A stretch of DNA of 64,000 nucleotides from Aquimarina sp. Aq78 (GCF_900299525.1 NZ_OMKA01000017.1:38792-102791), one strand, 5' to 3'; positions 17,758 to 27,040 are shown, numbered from the stretch's first letter. Numbers and translations are program-made. The notes: generated by a model not told the origin, from the letters alone.

Positions 17758-18435
17758 ATGAAATCATTTTTAATATTCATAGTAGCCCTTTTTGTAAATA
17801 CAAGTTTTTTATCAGCGCAAGCGAAGGGATTTAAAAGATATAAAGCATTTAACGGTATTACATTTGAGTATACGGTACTACTTCCCGAAGGTTATGATAA
17901 CAACAAAACATATAATACAGCAGTAGCATTTGCTGCAGTTGATGCTAAAAAAGATCAAGCGATTTGGTCGGTAAATAACCTATGGATGAATCACAAAAAT
18001 TATGATTTTATAATTATTGTACCAAAAGTTCCTATTGGCCAACCAGATTGGATAAGTCATCCAATTCATCATGGTTTCAACGACTTTTTAAAATTCGTAA
18101 AGAAAAACTATAAAGTAAAACATCAAAAGATTCATTTTATAGGGTATAAAGATGGTTGTATTCCTGCACAAACATATATCACTGTCTTAGAATCTCCCCC
18201 AGCCTCTCTTACTCTATTATCTAGTAATTATTGGGAGCATTATAATAACAAAGAGTACGATCTATTGACTAAACTAAAAATCCCAATACGATTGTTTTAC
18301 ACTAAAAAAGATAAAAATGCACTGCAGATAAAGCAAAATATAGTTAAAAAATTAAAGAGTTTGAATATAGATGTACAGTATAAAATAATCGACACTTATG
18401 TTGAAGAATTAGATAACTTGTTAACTAAGAAATAG
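17758..18435 (+). CDS. Secreted alpha/beta hydrolase-like protein, nucleophile apparently missing
   Basis: The 225-residue protein has a signal peptide MKSFLIFIVALFVNTSFLSAQ. It then looks like the feruloyl esterase/dienelactone hydrolase-like fold (FEYTVLLPEGYDNNKTYNTAVAF; IHFIGYKDGCIPAQ). Where an active esterase shows GxSxG, this protein has GYKDG, so the serine position holds Lys and catalysis is doubtful. The likely acid strand is IRLFYTKKDKNA. It precedes a PD40-repeat gene by 13 bp, probably in one operon. It may be a binding protein or pseudo-enzyme. Confidence 0.7.
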   Translation: MKSFLIFIVALFVNTSFLSAQAKGFKRYKAFNGITFEYTVLLPEGYDNNKTYNTAVAFAAVDAKKDQAIWSVNNLWMNHKNYDFIIIVPKVPIGQPDWISHPIHHGFNDFLKFVKKNYKVKHQKIHFIGYKDGCIPAQTYITVLESPPASLTLLSSNYWEHYNNKEYDLLTKLKIPIRLFYTKKDKNALQIKQNIVKKLKSLNIDVQYKIIDTYVEELDNLLTKK

Positions 18436-18448
18436 AGAATTAAAATCA

Positions 18449-19381
18449 ATGAATTTGCTTAAAACAACCTTTCTTTTCTGCTTAATAGCTATTGGAGGAT
18501 ATTCGCAATCCAAAATTCTTTTTGCCAGAAAACTAAACAATGATAGAGGGTGGTCTATATTAAGTATAGATCCAAACGGTTCTAGTGAAAAAGTAGTTAT
18601 TCCTTATTCATCTGGGATGGGAGAATATAATCCCGATATTTCACCAGACGGAAAAACAATTCTTTTTAACACCTATCGTTATGGTGGTTGGAAATTGGCT
18701 ATCCATGATCTTACTACTACCTCTACAAAAAAAATCAGTCATTCGTCAAACTACTACACCAATGGTGTATTTTCTCCAAAAGGAGATATGATCGTTTATG
18801 AAAAAAACGTAGGAAGAGACACTCATATTTTTATAGCCGATAAAAACGGAAAAAACGAAACCATACTTACTAATACTATGGGTAAAGAAAATAGAATTCC
18901 TGTGTGGTCGGTAAATGGTGAGTGTATAATTTTCTATAGTGATAAAAATGGATCGAACGATATCTACAGTATTACTTTAAAAAGTAAAAAAGTTACAAAT
19001 TTGACTAAAAATATTTCTGGAAATGATTTTGCGCCTTCGGTATCTCCCGACGGGAAGTATATTGCTTTTTTTTCGGATAGAAATGGGTATTTAGATCTAT
19101 ACAGAATGGATACTACTGGTTCAAATCAAATTAATCTAACCAATACACTACAAAGTAAATACAACAGTTATAACTATTATAAGGATCGTAATATGTATTG
19201 GAGATTTAAATCATCTTGGTCTCCCGACAGTTCAACCATAGTTTTCACTAATATAACAAGCGATAATTTCGATTTATTTACTATCAAAATTGGTGGGAAT
19301 GACTTAAAACAAATTACAAATTCTTCAAGCTCTGAGTATACTCCTGTTTGGGCTATATTACATTCAGGAATTCGGGAATAG
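18449..19381 (+). CDS. TolB-like PD40/WD40 beta-propeller protein, secreted
   Basis: The 310-residue protein has a short signal (MNLLKTTFLFCLIAIGGYSQ). Repeated PD40 blades follow, marked by the xSPDGKxIxF pattern: NPDISPDGKTILFNT, GVFSPKGDMIVYEK, PVWSVNGECIIFYSD, PSVSPDGKYIAFFSD and SSWSPDSSTIVFTN. It resembles the propeller of TolB or DPP-type peptidases but has no catalytic domain. It is probably periplasmic and co-transcribed with the preceding gene. Function unknown. Confidence 0.88.
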   Translation: MNLLKTTFLFCLIAIGGYSQSKILFARKLNNDRGWSILSIDPNGSSEKVVIPYSSGMGEYNPDISPDGKTILFNTYRYGGWKLAIHDLTTTSTKKISHSSNYYTNGVFSPKGDMIVYEKNVGRDTHIFIADKNGKNETILTNTMGKENRIPVWSVNGECIIFYSDKNGSNDIYSITLKSKKVTNLTKNISGNDFAPSVSPDGKYIAFFSDRNGYLDLYRMDTTGSNQINLTNTLQSKYNSYNYYKDRNMYWRFKSSWSPDSSTIVFTNITSDNFDLFTIKIGGNDLKQITNSSSSEYTPVWAILHSGIRE

Positions 19382-19411
19382 AAAAAGCCTGGATGAAAAT
19401 CCAGGCTTTTT
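19382..19411 (+). terminator. Strong intrinsic terminator
   Basis: A perfect 12-bp stem (aaaaagcctgga / tccaggcttttt) with a 6-nt loop directly follows the stop of the PD40 gene and ends in a T-run. It can also act on the opposite strand for the PepSY gene that ends at 19460. Confidence 0.92.
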
Positions 19412-19459
19412 CTATTTCTAGTCACCAACGTTTGTTATTTCTATAACTTAAGGAACAAT

Positions 19460-21553
19460 TTATGTTATTTGAATATTTTTCCACTTATTCAAATTTATAA
19501 CCAAAAAGATGCTTGCAACCGCCATCAAGAGCAATATAAAAATTTCAGAATAATTAGCTTCTTCATGCATGATAGCTTCAATAACATGATATACATTAAA
19601 TAAGGCTACAATAATTCCCCAAATAAATGAAATCCATCGAAACCATTTTTTAGATACTTGCACAGTCATTACTGCAAATAAGAAGGCCAATCCTTCCATT
19701 AAAATACGCCACTGATGTGCCCAAAAAGGTGTTTCTCCTGTTGAACCTTCAATAAATACTGATTCTTTAAAAAACACATTAGCTAATCCATAAATGTGGT
19801 GAAATATAAATCCAAGGATAATAAATATCCACAATATGATAATTTTTGTTCTCATGGTTATCGAATTATGATTTTCGTTTTTTATTTCTAATTTACTAGC
19901 TTCCATATCATTGCTATTATTCTGTTTTGCTTTAGCTTTTTTTATTTCTTCAGCTTTTAAAACCGAAATATTTTTATAATCTATCTGATTTTTATCAAAG
20001 CTACTTTGTGCTTTAACTTGTGGTTGTATCTTAAAATAAAAAACAAGTGAAATTGAAGCAATTATAATCCACAGAACATCGATCAATAAAATTTCAAATT
20101 GATGCTGATTAAAAGTGTTCCATATCCAATTTCCTGATATAATTCCGTTACTAATTGGGATCAGAAATCCAAAAATGGCTCCAAGTAATAAACTATATTT
20201 ATTGGTTGCATAATTATCTCTCTTAAATCGAAAAAAGAAAATAGCGATCAACCATAGCATAAAATAAAAGTAATAGATCGTGGTTTGCTTATCTTCAAAA
20301 TAGCCATTCGAAAATTTTACAAATAAAAATGCTAACGCAGTTACAGGAAGCATTGACAAACAAATAGCTAAGTAAATATGACCTACTCTAGCAGTATATA
20401 ATCTTTGGCTAATTGTCATGCTCTTTTTATTGCGAGCCTCAATCCAAATTAAAACTCCTGTAATGATAACAAAGCACGTTATCATTGCTAAAATAAAATA
20501 GATCATTTTCATTGGGATTCCACCATAATCTCCAAAATGTAATCGACTTATAGTACGTTGAAAATCTTCAGAGTAAACTGTTTTATCGGGGTTTTTCTGT
20601 TCTTCTATTTTTCCCGAGAAGACATCAAGAACAGTGCGACCCGTGCCAATAAAACGTTTATTATCTTCATATTCACCAATTAAAACATATTTCATATTGG
20701 TGCCACCATAGTTTTTTATAATACCTCTTGTTAGGTGAAAATCGGTCTGATTATTTGTCGTTTTTTTCGAAAAGGCATTAAAACTGGGGATTTCTTTTTC
20801 TGCTCTAGCAATCCACTCGTACGTTTTTCGTTCGGGACGTAAATCCTCCATCAGTTTGGTCTGATTATTATTATATAAGGTATTAGCGGGAAGTAATACC
20901 AAAATACTTAAGCAAAAATAGGCACCGGTAACAGCAAAAATAAACTGAAAGGGTAATCCTATTACTCCAAGAGCAGTGTGAGCGTCTACCCAAACACGTT
21001 TTAAAACTGATTTTGGATTGAACGTATAAAAATTAGGGATGATTTTTTTCCAATGAACAATAACCCCGGTAACTATAGCAAATAAGAAAAATAATGCTAC
21101 AAAACCAGCTAGATATATACCAATTGAGGGTAGTTGTGCAAAAAAATGTAATCGATATAAAAACTCTCCCAAACTATATTGCTCTGGATACGTTTTGGTA
21201 TCGATAGAATTAATATCAACATAGAAATAATTAGACTGTTTTCCTTTTTCTGATGCCAACGAGTCTTTACTCGCTCCCATAAAAACATAAATATGGTCAC
21301 GATCTTCTCCTAAATTAAGCTGTAAATCTCTACCGGTTAATTGATATTGATCATCCAGCGTTTTTAATATTCTATCATAATCAATATCACTTCTTTCAAC
21401 ATGACCTATGGATTTTCCTTCTTCCCATATCGCAATTTCTTCTTTAAATAAAGCAAATGCTCCTGCAAAAAATATGATGTACAAAGTAACACTAATCACT
21501 ATACCACTTACAGTATGTGTATTAAAGAATATATTATGATTTCTCTTACTCAT
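19460..21553 (-). CDS. PepSY-associated TM helix protein (PiuB-like) with an extra C-terminal membrane domain
   Basis: The 697-residue inner-membrane protein starts with the PepSY_TM signature FFNTHTVSGIVISVTLYIIFFAGAFALFKEEI. It has the second conserved helix WVDAHTALGVIGLPFQFIFAVTGAYF and a third, RLHFGDYGGIPMKMIYFILAMITCFVIITGVLIW. Such proteins accompany siderophore receptors and probably take part in ferric reduction or siderophore handling. Residues from about 565 on (starting TMRTKIIILWIFIILGFIFHHIYG) form an added block of about four helices after a charged linker, as if a separate small membrane protein had been fused. Its ATG overlaps the stop of the gene before it (TAATG). Confidence 0.88.
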   Translation of the reverse strand: MSKRNHNIFFNTHTVSGIVISVTLYIIFFAGAFALFKEEIAIWEEGKSIGHVERSDIDYDRILKTLDDQYQLTGRDLQLNLGEDRDHIYVFMGASKDSLASEKGKQSNYFYVDINSIDTKTYPEQYSLGEFLYRLHFFAQLPSIGIYLAGFVALFFLFAIVTGVIVHWKKIIPNFYTFNPKSVLKRVWVDAHTALGVIGLPFQFIFAVTGAYFCLSILVLLPANTLYNNNQTKLMEDLRPERKTYEWIARAEKEIPSFNAFSKKTTNNQTDFHLTRGIIKNYGGTNMKYVLIGEYEDNKRFIGTGRTVLDVFSGKIEEQKNPDKTVYSEDFQRTISRLHFGDYGGIPMKMIYFILAMITCFVIITGVLIWIEARNKKSMTISQRLYTARVGHIYLAICLSMLPVTALAFLFVKFSNGYFEDKQTTIYYFYFMLWLIAIFFFRFKRDNYATNKYSLLLGAIFGFLIPISNGIISGNWIWNTFNQHQFEILLIDVLWIIIASISLVFYFKIQPQVKAQSSFDKNQIDYKNISVLKAEEIKKAKAKQNNSNDMEASKLEIKNENHNSITMRTKIIILWIFIILGFIFHHIYGLANVFFKESVFIEGSTGETPFWAHQWRILMEGLAFLFAVMTVQVSKKWFRWISFIWGIIVALFNVYHVIEAIMHEEANYSEIFILLLMAVASIFLVINLNKWKNIQIT

Positions 21554-21855
21554 TATACAAAAGGGTTATTTTGATTTCCTAAATAATATATCCCAAACAA
21601 TACTATGGCTATTAATATATATAGCAACCAAGCTTTCCATCCATTTTTAAATAAAAAAGGAACAATTAAAAGCGCACACCATACGATAAACAAAGTAAAT
21701 ATTGAGGTAATTAAAATTTCTTGTGGATTAGGCAACCAAAGCGGTAAACACATATGTAATAATGCAGAAATGATATAACCTCCTAAAATTCCTGCAGAAA
21801 TTTTAGCAAATTGTTGCCAGGGAGATTTATCTAAATATTTTGGATTTGCTGGCAT
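21553..21855 (-). CDS. Small membrane protein of an iron-uptake operon (DUF3649-like)
   Basis: The 100-residue protein has three hydrophobic helices. Its pattern (SPWQQFAKISAGILGGYIISALLHMCLPL) resembles the small DUF3649 iron-uptake proteins found with PepSY proteins and siderophore receptors. It overlaps the PepSY gene by 1 bp and follows another small membrane protein by 3 bp. The family assignment is by pattern and context only. Confidence 0.7.
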   Translation of the reverse strand: MPANPKYLDKSPWQQFAKISAGILGGYIISALLHMCLPLWLPNPQEILITSIFTLFIVWCALLIVPFLFKNGWKAWLLYILIAIVLFGIYYLGNQNNPFV

Positions 21856-21858
21856 AAT

Positions 21859-22188
21859 TTATAATATTAATTCAAGTATTAATAGCACTAAAAATAAAAC
21901 TGAAATCTGTTTGTATGTTACTTTTTTTAATGGAGCTATAATGATGATTAATCCTAAAATTATCATCATCAAAAAAAGCCAAAATAAAATCCCAGATGTT
22001 CTTCCTAAAGAAACAATGGCAATGATTAATGAAGCTAATAAAAGTACACCCGCTATAAGCTTTGAAACAACCATGTTTAATTTAATCCATTTTTCAATAG
22101 TTAAATCATAGTTTATCAGTACCTCTTTTGAGGTATGGTATAATAAAAAACTTCCAAAAAAAATTAATAATACACTAATTGTTATCAT
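21859..22188 (-). CDS. Small hydrophobic membrane protein in the iron-uptake operon
   Basis: The ATG at 22186-22188 is preferred over an upstream TTG that lies inside a hairpin. This gives about 109 residues with three to four membrane helices (MITISVLLIFFGSFLLYH, LIAGVLLLASLIIAIVSL, ILFWLFLMMIILGLIIIIAPL). Position and topology recall DUF3325-type proteins of siderophore operons, but I cannot confirm this. Role in iron uptake inferred from context. Confidence 0.65.
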   Translation of the reverse strand: MITISVLLIFFGSFLLYHTSKEVLINYDLTIEKWIKLNMVVSKLIAGVLLLASLIIAIVSLGRTSGILFWLFLMMIILGLIIIIAPLKKVTYKQISVLFLVLLILELIL

Positions 22189-22204
22189 TTCATCTTTATA
22201 AACC

Positions 22205-22237
22205 AAACAACTCTAAATAAGATATTTAGAGTTGTTT
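22205..22237. terminator. Intercistronic hairpin after the siderophore receptor
   Basis: A perfect 15-bp stem (aaacaactctaaata / tatttagagttgttt) with a 3-nt loop sits 14 bp past the receptor stop, between it and the next small membrane gene. The T-run on the minus strand is poor (GTTTGGTTT), so it may attenuate or stabilise the receptor mRNA rather than stop transcription fully. Confidence 0.6.
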
Positions 22238-22250
22238 ATATTAAAATATT

Positions 22251-24677
22251 TTAAAACTTATATATTAAATTCGCATATATAGCTCTTGGGGTTTGGGGCG
22301 TTATAGTTGACCAACCTTTGTAATATTCTTTATTAAATGCATTATTCAGTTTTAGGCCGATTCTATATTTTTTCGCTTGATAAAAAATAGAAGCATTAGC
22401 AATAGTATAACTCGGAAGAATAAACTCTCCGGTAGATACATAGTTGATTGCAAAACGTTCACTCGCACCATTGAAGCCTAATCCCAATCCAAAACCATCT
22501 AGTTTACCATTTTGAAATTCATAACTCGTCCAAAAGTTATAAAGCGTCTCAGGGCCAGCTTCTAATGGTCTACGATTTAATATTTCTGCATTATCAGATT
22601 TTGTGGTTTCGCTATCATTATTGCTAAAGCCTGCTCTAATATTAAGGCCATCAATAGGGCTAGCGTTTACTTCAATTTCAAAACCACTACTTTCTACTTC
22701 ACCTCCTTGTATTTTATTGAAAGGTGAAGCCGGATCTGTAATAACACGATCTTTTACTTTAATATCATAATAACTCACCGAAGCATTTAATCTATTATTA
22801 AATAAATTAGTCTTAACACCAAATTCTAATTGATTAGCTTGCTCAGGATCAAAAGTTTGTAACGTTTGTGGCCCTGCATTCGGATCTCCTACTAAAGCAG
22901 GTTCTACATTAGTGAATCCGTTTTGGTAATTAGCAAATACAGATAATTTATCCATTATAGGTTGATATAAAACACCAAATTTTGGAGAAAAAGCTGTTTG
23001 GTCAAAATCATCATCAAGATTTGCTAAATCACCTTCATTATCAAACATATCTAACCTTAAGCCTACCATTACAGACAGTGATGGGATGATATTAACAACA
23101 TCAGAAATATAAGCACTGTAAATATGTGATTTAGATTTTACATTAGATATACCTTGGGATTCTAGAGCAGCATCTACACTAGCCGCTGATAATGTATATG
23201 TATCAGTCTCTACATCTGGTGTAAAAGGATTATCCCCACTAGAACCTCCCTCAGGAGTTATATTTCCATAAAAAGTAAAGCCGCTACTATTATTGGTTTG
23301 TGTCGAGTTAAAATAATCGATACCCAAAACAACTCTATTTCTAATTGATCCCAATTTAAAATCTCCTATAAAGTTTTGTTGAATATCTGTTGTTTGAGTA
23401 TTGGAATTTTGTTTACTAATAAAACGAGAAAAAGTATCATTGCCCAAAACTCCAAAATCAAACAAATAAGAATAATATCCTTTTGTAGATGTTGAACTTT
23501 TTGACAATACGGTTTGTGATTGCCAAGTATCAGAAAGCTTATAATCCATTTCTACACGATAATTTTGCGTAGGGTTTTCTAAGGTTAATTCATTACTAGT
23601 AAATGACAATTTATAATTGTATCCTAATTCATCTAAGTTATTTGCTTGGGTAGGTGCACTCCTATTCAAAAACAGAAACATAGGATTGGTTTGTTCTGCC
23701 TGTGAAATTTCTCCATAAAACGAAAAGGATAATTTATTACTAACACGATAAGATAGTGATGGAGCTACAAAAAAAGATTTTCTAAAACCAGCATCTTGAA
23801 AACTCTGTTCTGTAGCATAAGATGTGTTCAATCTAAAATAAATGTTATTATTTTTATCCAATGGGGTATTAATATCTCCACTTACTTGATTAAAACCATA
23901 GGTTCCAGATGTAAAAGAAAGTTCGCCTCCAAAACCTATATATGGTTTTTTGGTAACGACATTTATAAGTCCTCCGTATGAAGTTACGGCACTACCAAAT
24001 AGTGTCGCAGAAGGGCCTTTTACCACTTCAATTCTTTCAATGTTTGCTGCATTAATAGTTCCGTTTGTAAGACCTGGTATTCCATTAACCAATTGAGGTT
24101 GTACCGAAAACCCTCGTAAAGAATAATATCCGGCTCCATCTCCGCCTCGTCCTGTAGAAGACCATAATTTTTCAACACCAACTGCATTTTTTAATGCATC
24201 TTCAAAGTTTGTTACCACCTGTGATTTTAACAAATCTGTGGTGACTGTGCTATAAACCTGAGTATTCTCTAAGTCTTTTAAAGGTAGTTTAGCTACATAG
24301 GCTGTTTTTTTTCTTGAAAATTTATTTCTTCGCTCTCCTTCTATTATAACTTCGGCTAAAATTTCATTTCCTTCGTATAGGATAATGGCATCAAATTGTT
24401 TGGTTTCATTATTAGATATAGTAAAAGGAATTTCTTTTGTCTTAAATCCTAAATAGGATACAACAAGAATATGATCCCCGTCTGCAACGTTTGTGATTTC
24501 AAAAGCTCCATTTTCATCAGATTGTACTCCTTGAGTTGAGTTTTTAATGATAATATTAACTCCTGATATCACAGCTTGAGTGTTATCTACAGTTGTACCT
24601 TTTATACTTCCATTTTGTGAAAAAGAAAAAGAGGTTGATAATAGCAATGCTAAAATGATAAGTAATTGATTTTTCAT
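22251..24677 (-). CDS. TonB-dependent siderophore receptor with CarboxypepD_reg-like domain
   Basis: The 808-residue outer-membrane protein has a signal MKNQLLIILALLLSTSFSFSQ and a CarboxypepD_reg-like domain (about 22-110; GSIKGTTVDNTQAVISGVNIII, DENGAFEITNV). A plug follows (about 150-250; VGVEKLWSSTGRGGDGAGYYSLRGF; RIEVVKGPSATLFGS), then a barrel ending in PRAIYANLIYKF. It belongs to the FhuA/FecA-like siderophore receptor group. It is the first gene of an operon with two small membrane proteins and a PepSY protein, so ferric-siderophore import is likely. A long palindrome in its promoter suggests iron-dependent control. Confidence 0.93.
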   Translation of the reverse strand: MKNQLLIILALLLSTSFSFSQNGSIKGTTVDNTQAVISGVNIIIKNSTQGVQSDENGAFEITNVADGDHILVVSYLGFKTKEIPFTISNNETKQFDAIILYEGNEILAEVIIEGERRNKFSRKKTAYVAKLPLKDLENTQVYSTVTTDLLKSQVVTNFEDALKNAVGVEKLWSSTGRGGDGAGYYSLRGFSVQPQLVNGIPGLTNGTINAANIERIEVVKGPSATLFGSAVTSYGGLINVVTKKPYIGFGGELSFTSGTYGFNQVSGDINTPLDKNNNIYFRLNTSYATEQSFQDAGFRKSFFVAPSLSYRVSNKLSFSFYGEISQAEQTNPMFLFLNRSAPTQANNLDELGYNYKLSFTSNELTLENPTQNYRVEMDYKLSDTWQSQTVLSKSSTSTKGYYSYLFDFGVLGNDTFSRFISKQNSNTQTTDIQQNFIGDFKLGSIRNRVVLGIDYFNSTQTNNSSGFTFYGNITPEGGSSGDNPFTPDVETDTYTLSAASVDAALESQGISNVKSKSHIYSAYISDVVNIIPSLSVMVGLRLDMFDNEGDLANLDDDFDQTAFSPKFGVLYQPIMDKLSVFANYQNGFTNVEPALVGDPNAGPQTLQTFDPEQANQLEFGVKTNLFNNRLNASVSYYDIKVKDRVITDPASPFNKIQGGEVESSGFEIEVNASPIDGLNIRAGFSNNDSETTKSDNAEILNRRPLEAGPETLYNFWTSYEFQNGKLDGFGLGLGFNGASERFAINYVSTGEFILPSYTIANASIFYQAKKYRIGLKLNNAFNKEYYKGWSTITPQTPRAIYANLIYKF

Positions 24678-24702
24678 TTATTATAATTAATAGATTTAGA
24701 AA

Positions 24703-24751
24703 ATTATATTTATTTATTCTAAATAAATATAATGTATGCGCCGCAAATCTA
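24703..24751 (-). promoter_or_regulatory. Siderophore-operon promoter with long palindrome (Fur-box candidate)
   Basis: attatatttattta-ttc-taaataaatataat (24703-24733) is a perfect 14-bp inverted repeat. Eleven bases further upstream on the minus strand is TAGATTTG (24744-24751), a match to the Bacteroidota -7 box TAnnTTTG; no clear -33 TTG is seen. The palindrome would cover the transcription start, as expected for a repressor site such as Fur. Binding by Fur is inferred from the downstream iron genes. Confidence 0.55.
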
Positions 24752-25176
24752 TTAAGAATGATTATAAATAAAAATATTCTATCCTGTTTTTTTAAAAATT
24801 TTACTGGTATCAAGTAAAAAATATACTGTCAAATTAGAAGAACTAGTAGAGCAGAATCTACATCTAGCATGTTATTATTTTGAAAATCAAAGATCTATAC
24901 TCAATTTACATAAAAAGCTGGTACTATAATATCTAACAAAGAAAACCTCTATACATATTGTATGTATAGAGGTTTATAGACAAAATAGTATTAAAGTCGT
25001 GACTAGTATCGAGCTTTTTATCCGAAGATTATACCCTACTTCAACTTTCTATCGTATTATTAAATGTTCATTTTCTATGCTTTTTCGCGTAAAGTCTAAG
25101 CTTAAATCAAATTCAAAATGTGGAATATATATTACAAAACTCCTATGTATATCTTTTTTACTTTCTTACATTTTCT
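24752..25176. other. Non-coding stretch between the siderophore operon and the DUF4386 gene
   Basis: No convincing gene was found in this 425-bp interval. Short frames on the plus strand (from about 24999) run into the antisense of the DUF4386 gene and show no protein-like pattern. The only clear element is the hairpin at 24943-24975. Confidence 0.6.
24943..24975. terminator. Hairpin terminator candidate downstream of the DUF4386 gene
   Basis: A perfect 15-bp stem (aaacctctatacata / tatgtatagaggttt) with loop ttg. On the minus strand it is followed by TTCTTTG, a modest U-tract. It lies about 200 bp past the DUF4386 stop. Confidence 0.6.
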
Positions 25177-25863
25177 TTATTCGTACATTTCTACACATGC
25201 TCTTTTGTCAAATCCGTTTACTATTAACCATATCCCCAGAATCAATTCTAATATTGCCGTTGGAACATTTAAAATTAAGTATTCGGCTGTGATAATTTCA
25301 ATAACCTGAAATAAAATTAAAATACTTGCTATTGCAGACAACAATGTACCTAATACTCCCCAAACTGAAAGCCAACGAGGCACTAGCCGTGATTTCACTA
25401 ATAAAACATACAACATAAAATTTCCTATACATAAAACCAGAACCATAAATACATGGTTTATATAATCCCGCATAACTTTGAATACATTTCCTAATGCTTT
25501 TAAATCAGGAGAGCTTTGAGGTGAATTATATACAAACTCCTGACTTAATGCCAATATTGACAATAATAATATTGTTCCAAAAATTACGAGTGTTGCAGAA
25601 ATTATCCTAAAACTAAAAAAGCCGATTGCTAAACTACCATCAAACCTTCTGATTACAGGGTATAATAAAATTGCAATTCCTAAATATGCAAGCGACATTA
25701 TGAATTGAAAGAAAGCATCTATGATTACATTATTAGAATTTGCAGCGGCTTCTGTTAAATATTTTGTAGAATCAATCGATGGTGCTACACTAAAAACCCC
25801 AGCAACCATACCTGCTATAAATAACAAACCTGCCAATCTTACTTTACTTTTCATCAAATACAT
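25177..25863 (-). CDS. DUF4386 domain membrane protein
   Basis: The 228-residue protein has six or so membrane helices and the DUF4386 pattern: RLAGLLFIAGMVAGVFSVAPSI at the start, YPVIRRFDGSLAIGFFSFRIISATLVIFG in the middle and LVPRWLSVWGVLGTLLSA near the end. The family is common in Bacteroidota and has no known function. The first codons MYLMKSK offer a second ATG three residues in. Confidence 0.85.
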   Translation of the reverse strand: MYLMKSKVRLAGLLFIAGMVAGVFSVAPSIDSTKYLTEAAANSNNVIIDAFFQFIMSLAYLGIAILLYPVIRRFDGSLAIGFFSFRIISATLVIFGTILLLSILALSQEFVYNSPQSSPDLKALGNVFKVMRDYINHVFMVLVLCIGNFMLYVLLVKSRLVPRWLSVWGVLGTLLSAIASILILFQVIEIITAEYLILNVPTAILELILGIWLIVNGFDKRACVEMYE

Positions 25864-25950
25864 AAGCTATTTTTTTTGCTATAAAACTTTTTTTAATAAG
25901 TATAAATATTCAATAAGTAATAAAAAACACGACTAACTGGTCTTTCTAAT

Positions 25951-25968
25951 TTTGTACAAAAGTACAAA
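25951..25968. promoter_or_regulatory. TTTGTAC-N4-GTACAAA palindrome upstream of the DUF4386 gene
   Basis: A perfect 7-4-7 inverted repeat lies about 88 bp before the DUF4386 start, in the 214-bp gap that separates it from the polyketide cluster. Operator candidate; binding protein unknown. Confidence 0.35.
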
Positions 25969-26077
25969 GTGAACACAAAAAACATATAGATATATCTAAA
26001 AGCTTTTTGTCAAAAACATCAATTCTGGTTTCTGATAAAAAAGTATTCAATTATTAATCTCGATCAACTAACAGGAT

Positions 26078-26332
26078 TCACTGCTCCTTCAGCTTATTTG
26101 CAAATAACGCTGCAAGTTCGCCAAGATTATTGGCTTTGTAAAATTCTCTTGCCGAAGCTGTCAATGATAGTTCTTCGAGCATCCTTGCAATTAGCTCTGC
26201 TCTACCAATAGAATCCATTCCGAGAGGAGATAACATTGAAGAGCGTATGATAGGACCATGCGCTATGTCTAAAGAGATATCAGCTACATGAGTAGCTATC
26301 AAATCAAAAATGTCGTTTTCGTTCTTATCCAT
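26078..26332 (-). CDS. Stand-alone acyl carrier protein of the polyketide cluster
   Basis: The 84-residue protein is a four-helix carrier protein with the phosphopantetheine serine in PLGMDSIGRAELIARML. It is the last gene of the minus-strand biosynthetic cluster, about 50 bp after the phosphopantetheinyl transferase. It could be a tailoring or starter carrier. The segment GMDSIGR differs from the second discrete ACP (GANSIDR), so the two probably have separate jobs. Confidence 0.85.
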   Translation of the reverse strand: MDKNENDIFDLIATHVADISLDIAHGPIIRSSMLSPLGMDSIGRAELIARMLEELSLTASAREFYKANNLGELAALFANKLKEQ

Positions 26333-26380
26333 AATCTATAATTTAATTTGAATTAGTTTTTAATTAATCTGTTAATTGGG

Positions 26381-27040
26381 CTAAACCATATGTGATTTAT
26401 AAAAATTTACATCATGCATTTTAAATGTTGATAATTGATTGGTTGTTAGTGCAGCACTATAACCGTTTGTGAACACAAAATCTTTTACAAACCACAATTT
26501 ATCGTCAAAATGAACTGTATTATTCTTCACTTCAAGTTTATCTAGAGGTATATAAAATCCCCGTCCATCTGCCTTGATCACACTTTCCTTAATTGTCCAA
26601 TATTTATAAAATGCTTTTAATGGGCAACTCGCACCGTTAATTTCATCCCACTGATCATCAGTCATTAAACCCCTGAAGTCTTTAAGGTTTCTCTTTCGGT
26701 TTTCTTCAATATCAATACCAAGCCTGATATTTTTTCCTATCGCACAAATCACAAAATCACCAGAATGAGATATATTAAAATCATACCCCTTCAAGGTTAA
26801 ATATGGGCGTTTGTGTGAGCTATAAGCGATAAGGTCCCAAATATTATTTTCTATATGATAGTTCTTTAGTGCTTCAATCAATAGTAAGCGTCCTAACAAG
26901 TGTGCATGTCTGTCCTGCCAACGAATGTATTGTGAATTTTTTTTTCTCAAATCTGGCGGTAGCAATAATAGATAATCTGAAAAAAGACTTTGCTCCATCG
27001 GATTTTTAAAGGATGTAAAAAATATATCTATTGATTGCAT
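26381..27040 (-). CDS. 4'-phosphopantetheinyl transferase, Sfp type
   Basis: The ATG at 27038-27040 is used; an in-frame TTG two codons earlier overlaps the stop of the preceding gene. The roughly 219-residue enzyme transfers phosphopantetheine from CoA to carrier-protein serines. Motifs are LTLKGYDFNISHSGDFV, LGIDIEENRKRN (metal-binding Asp/Glu) and FYKYWTIKESVIKADGRG (catalytic Glu/Lys). It would activate the ACP domains of the two synthases and the discrete ACPs. Confidence 0.93.
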   Translation of the reverse strand: MQSIDIFFTSFKNPMEQSLFSDYLLLLPPDLRKKNSQYIRWQDRHAHLLGRLLLIEALKNYHIENNIWDLIAYSSHKRPYLTLKGYDFNISHSGDFVICAIGKNIRLGIDIEENRKRNLKDFRGLMTDDQWDEINGASCPLKAFYKYWTIKESVIKADGRGFYIPLDKLEVKNNTVHFDDKLWFVKDFVFTNGYSAALTTNQLSTFKMHDVNFYKSHMV

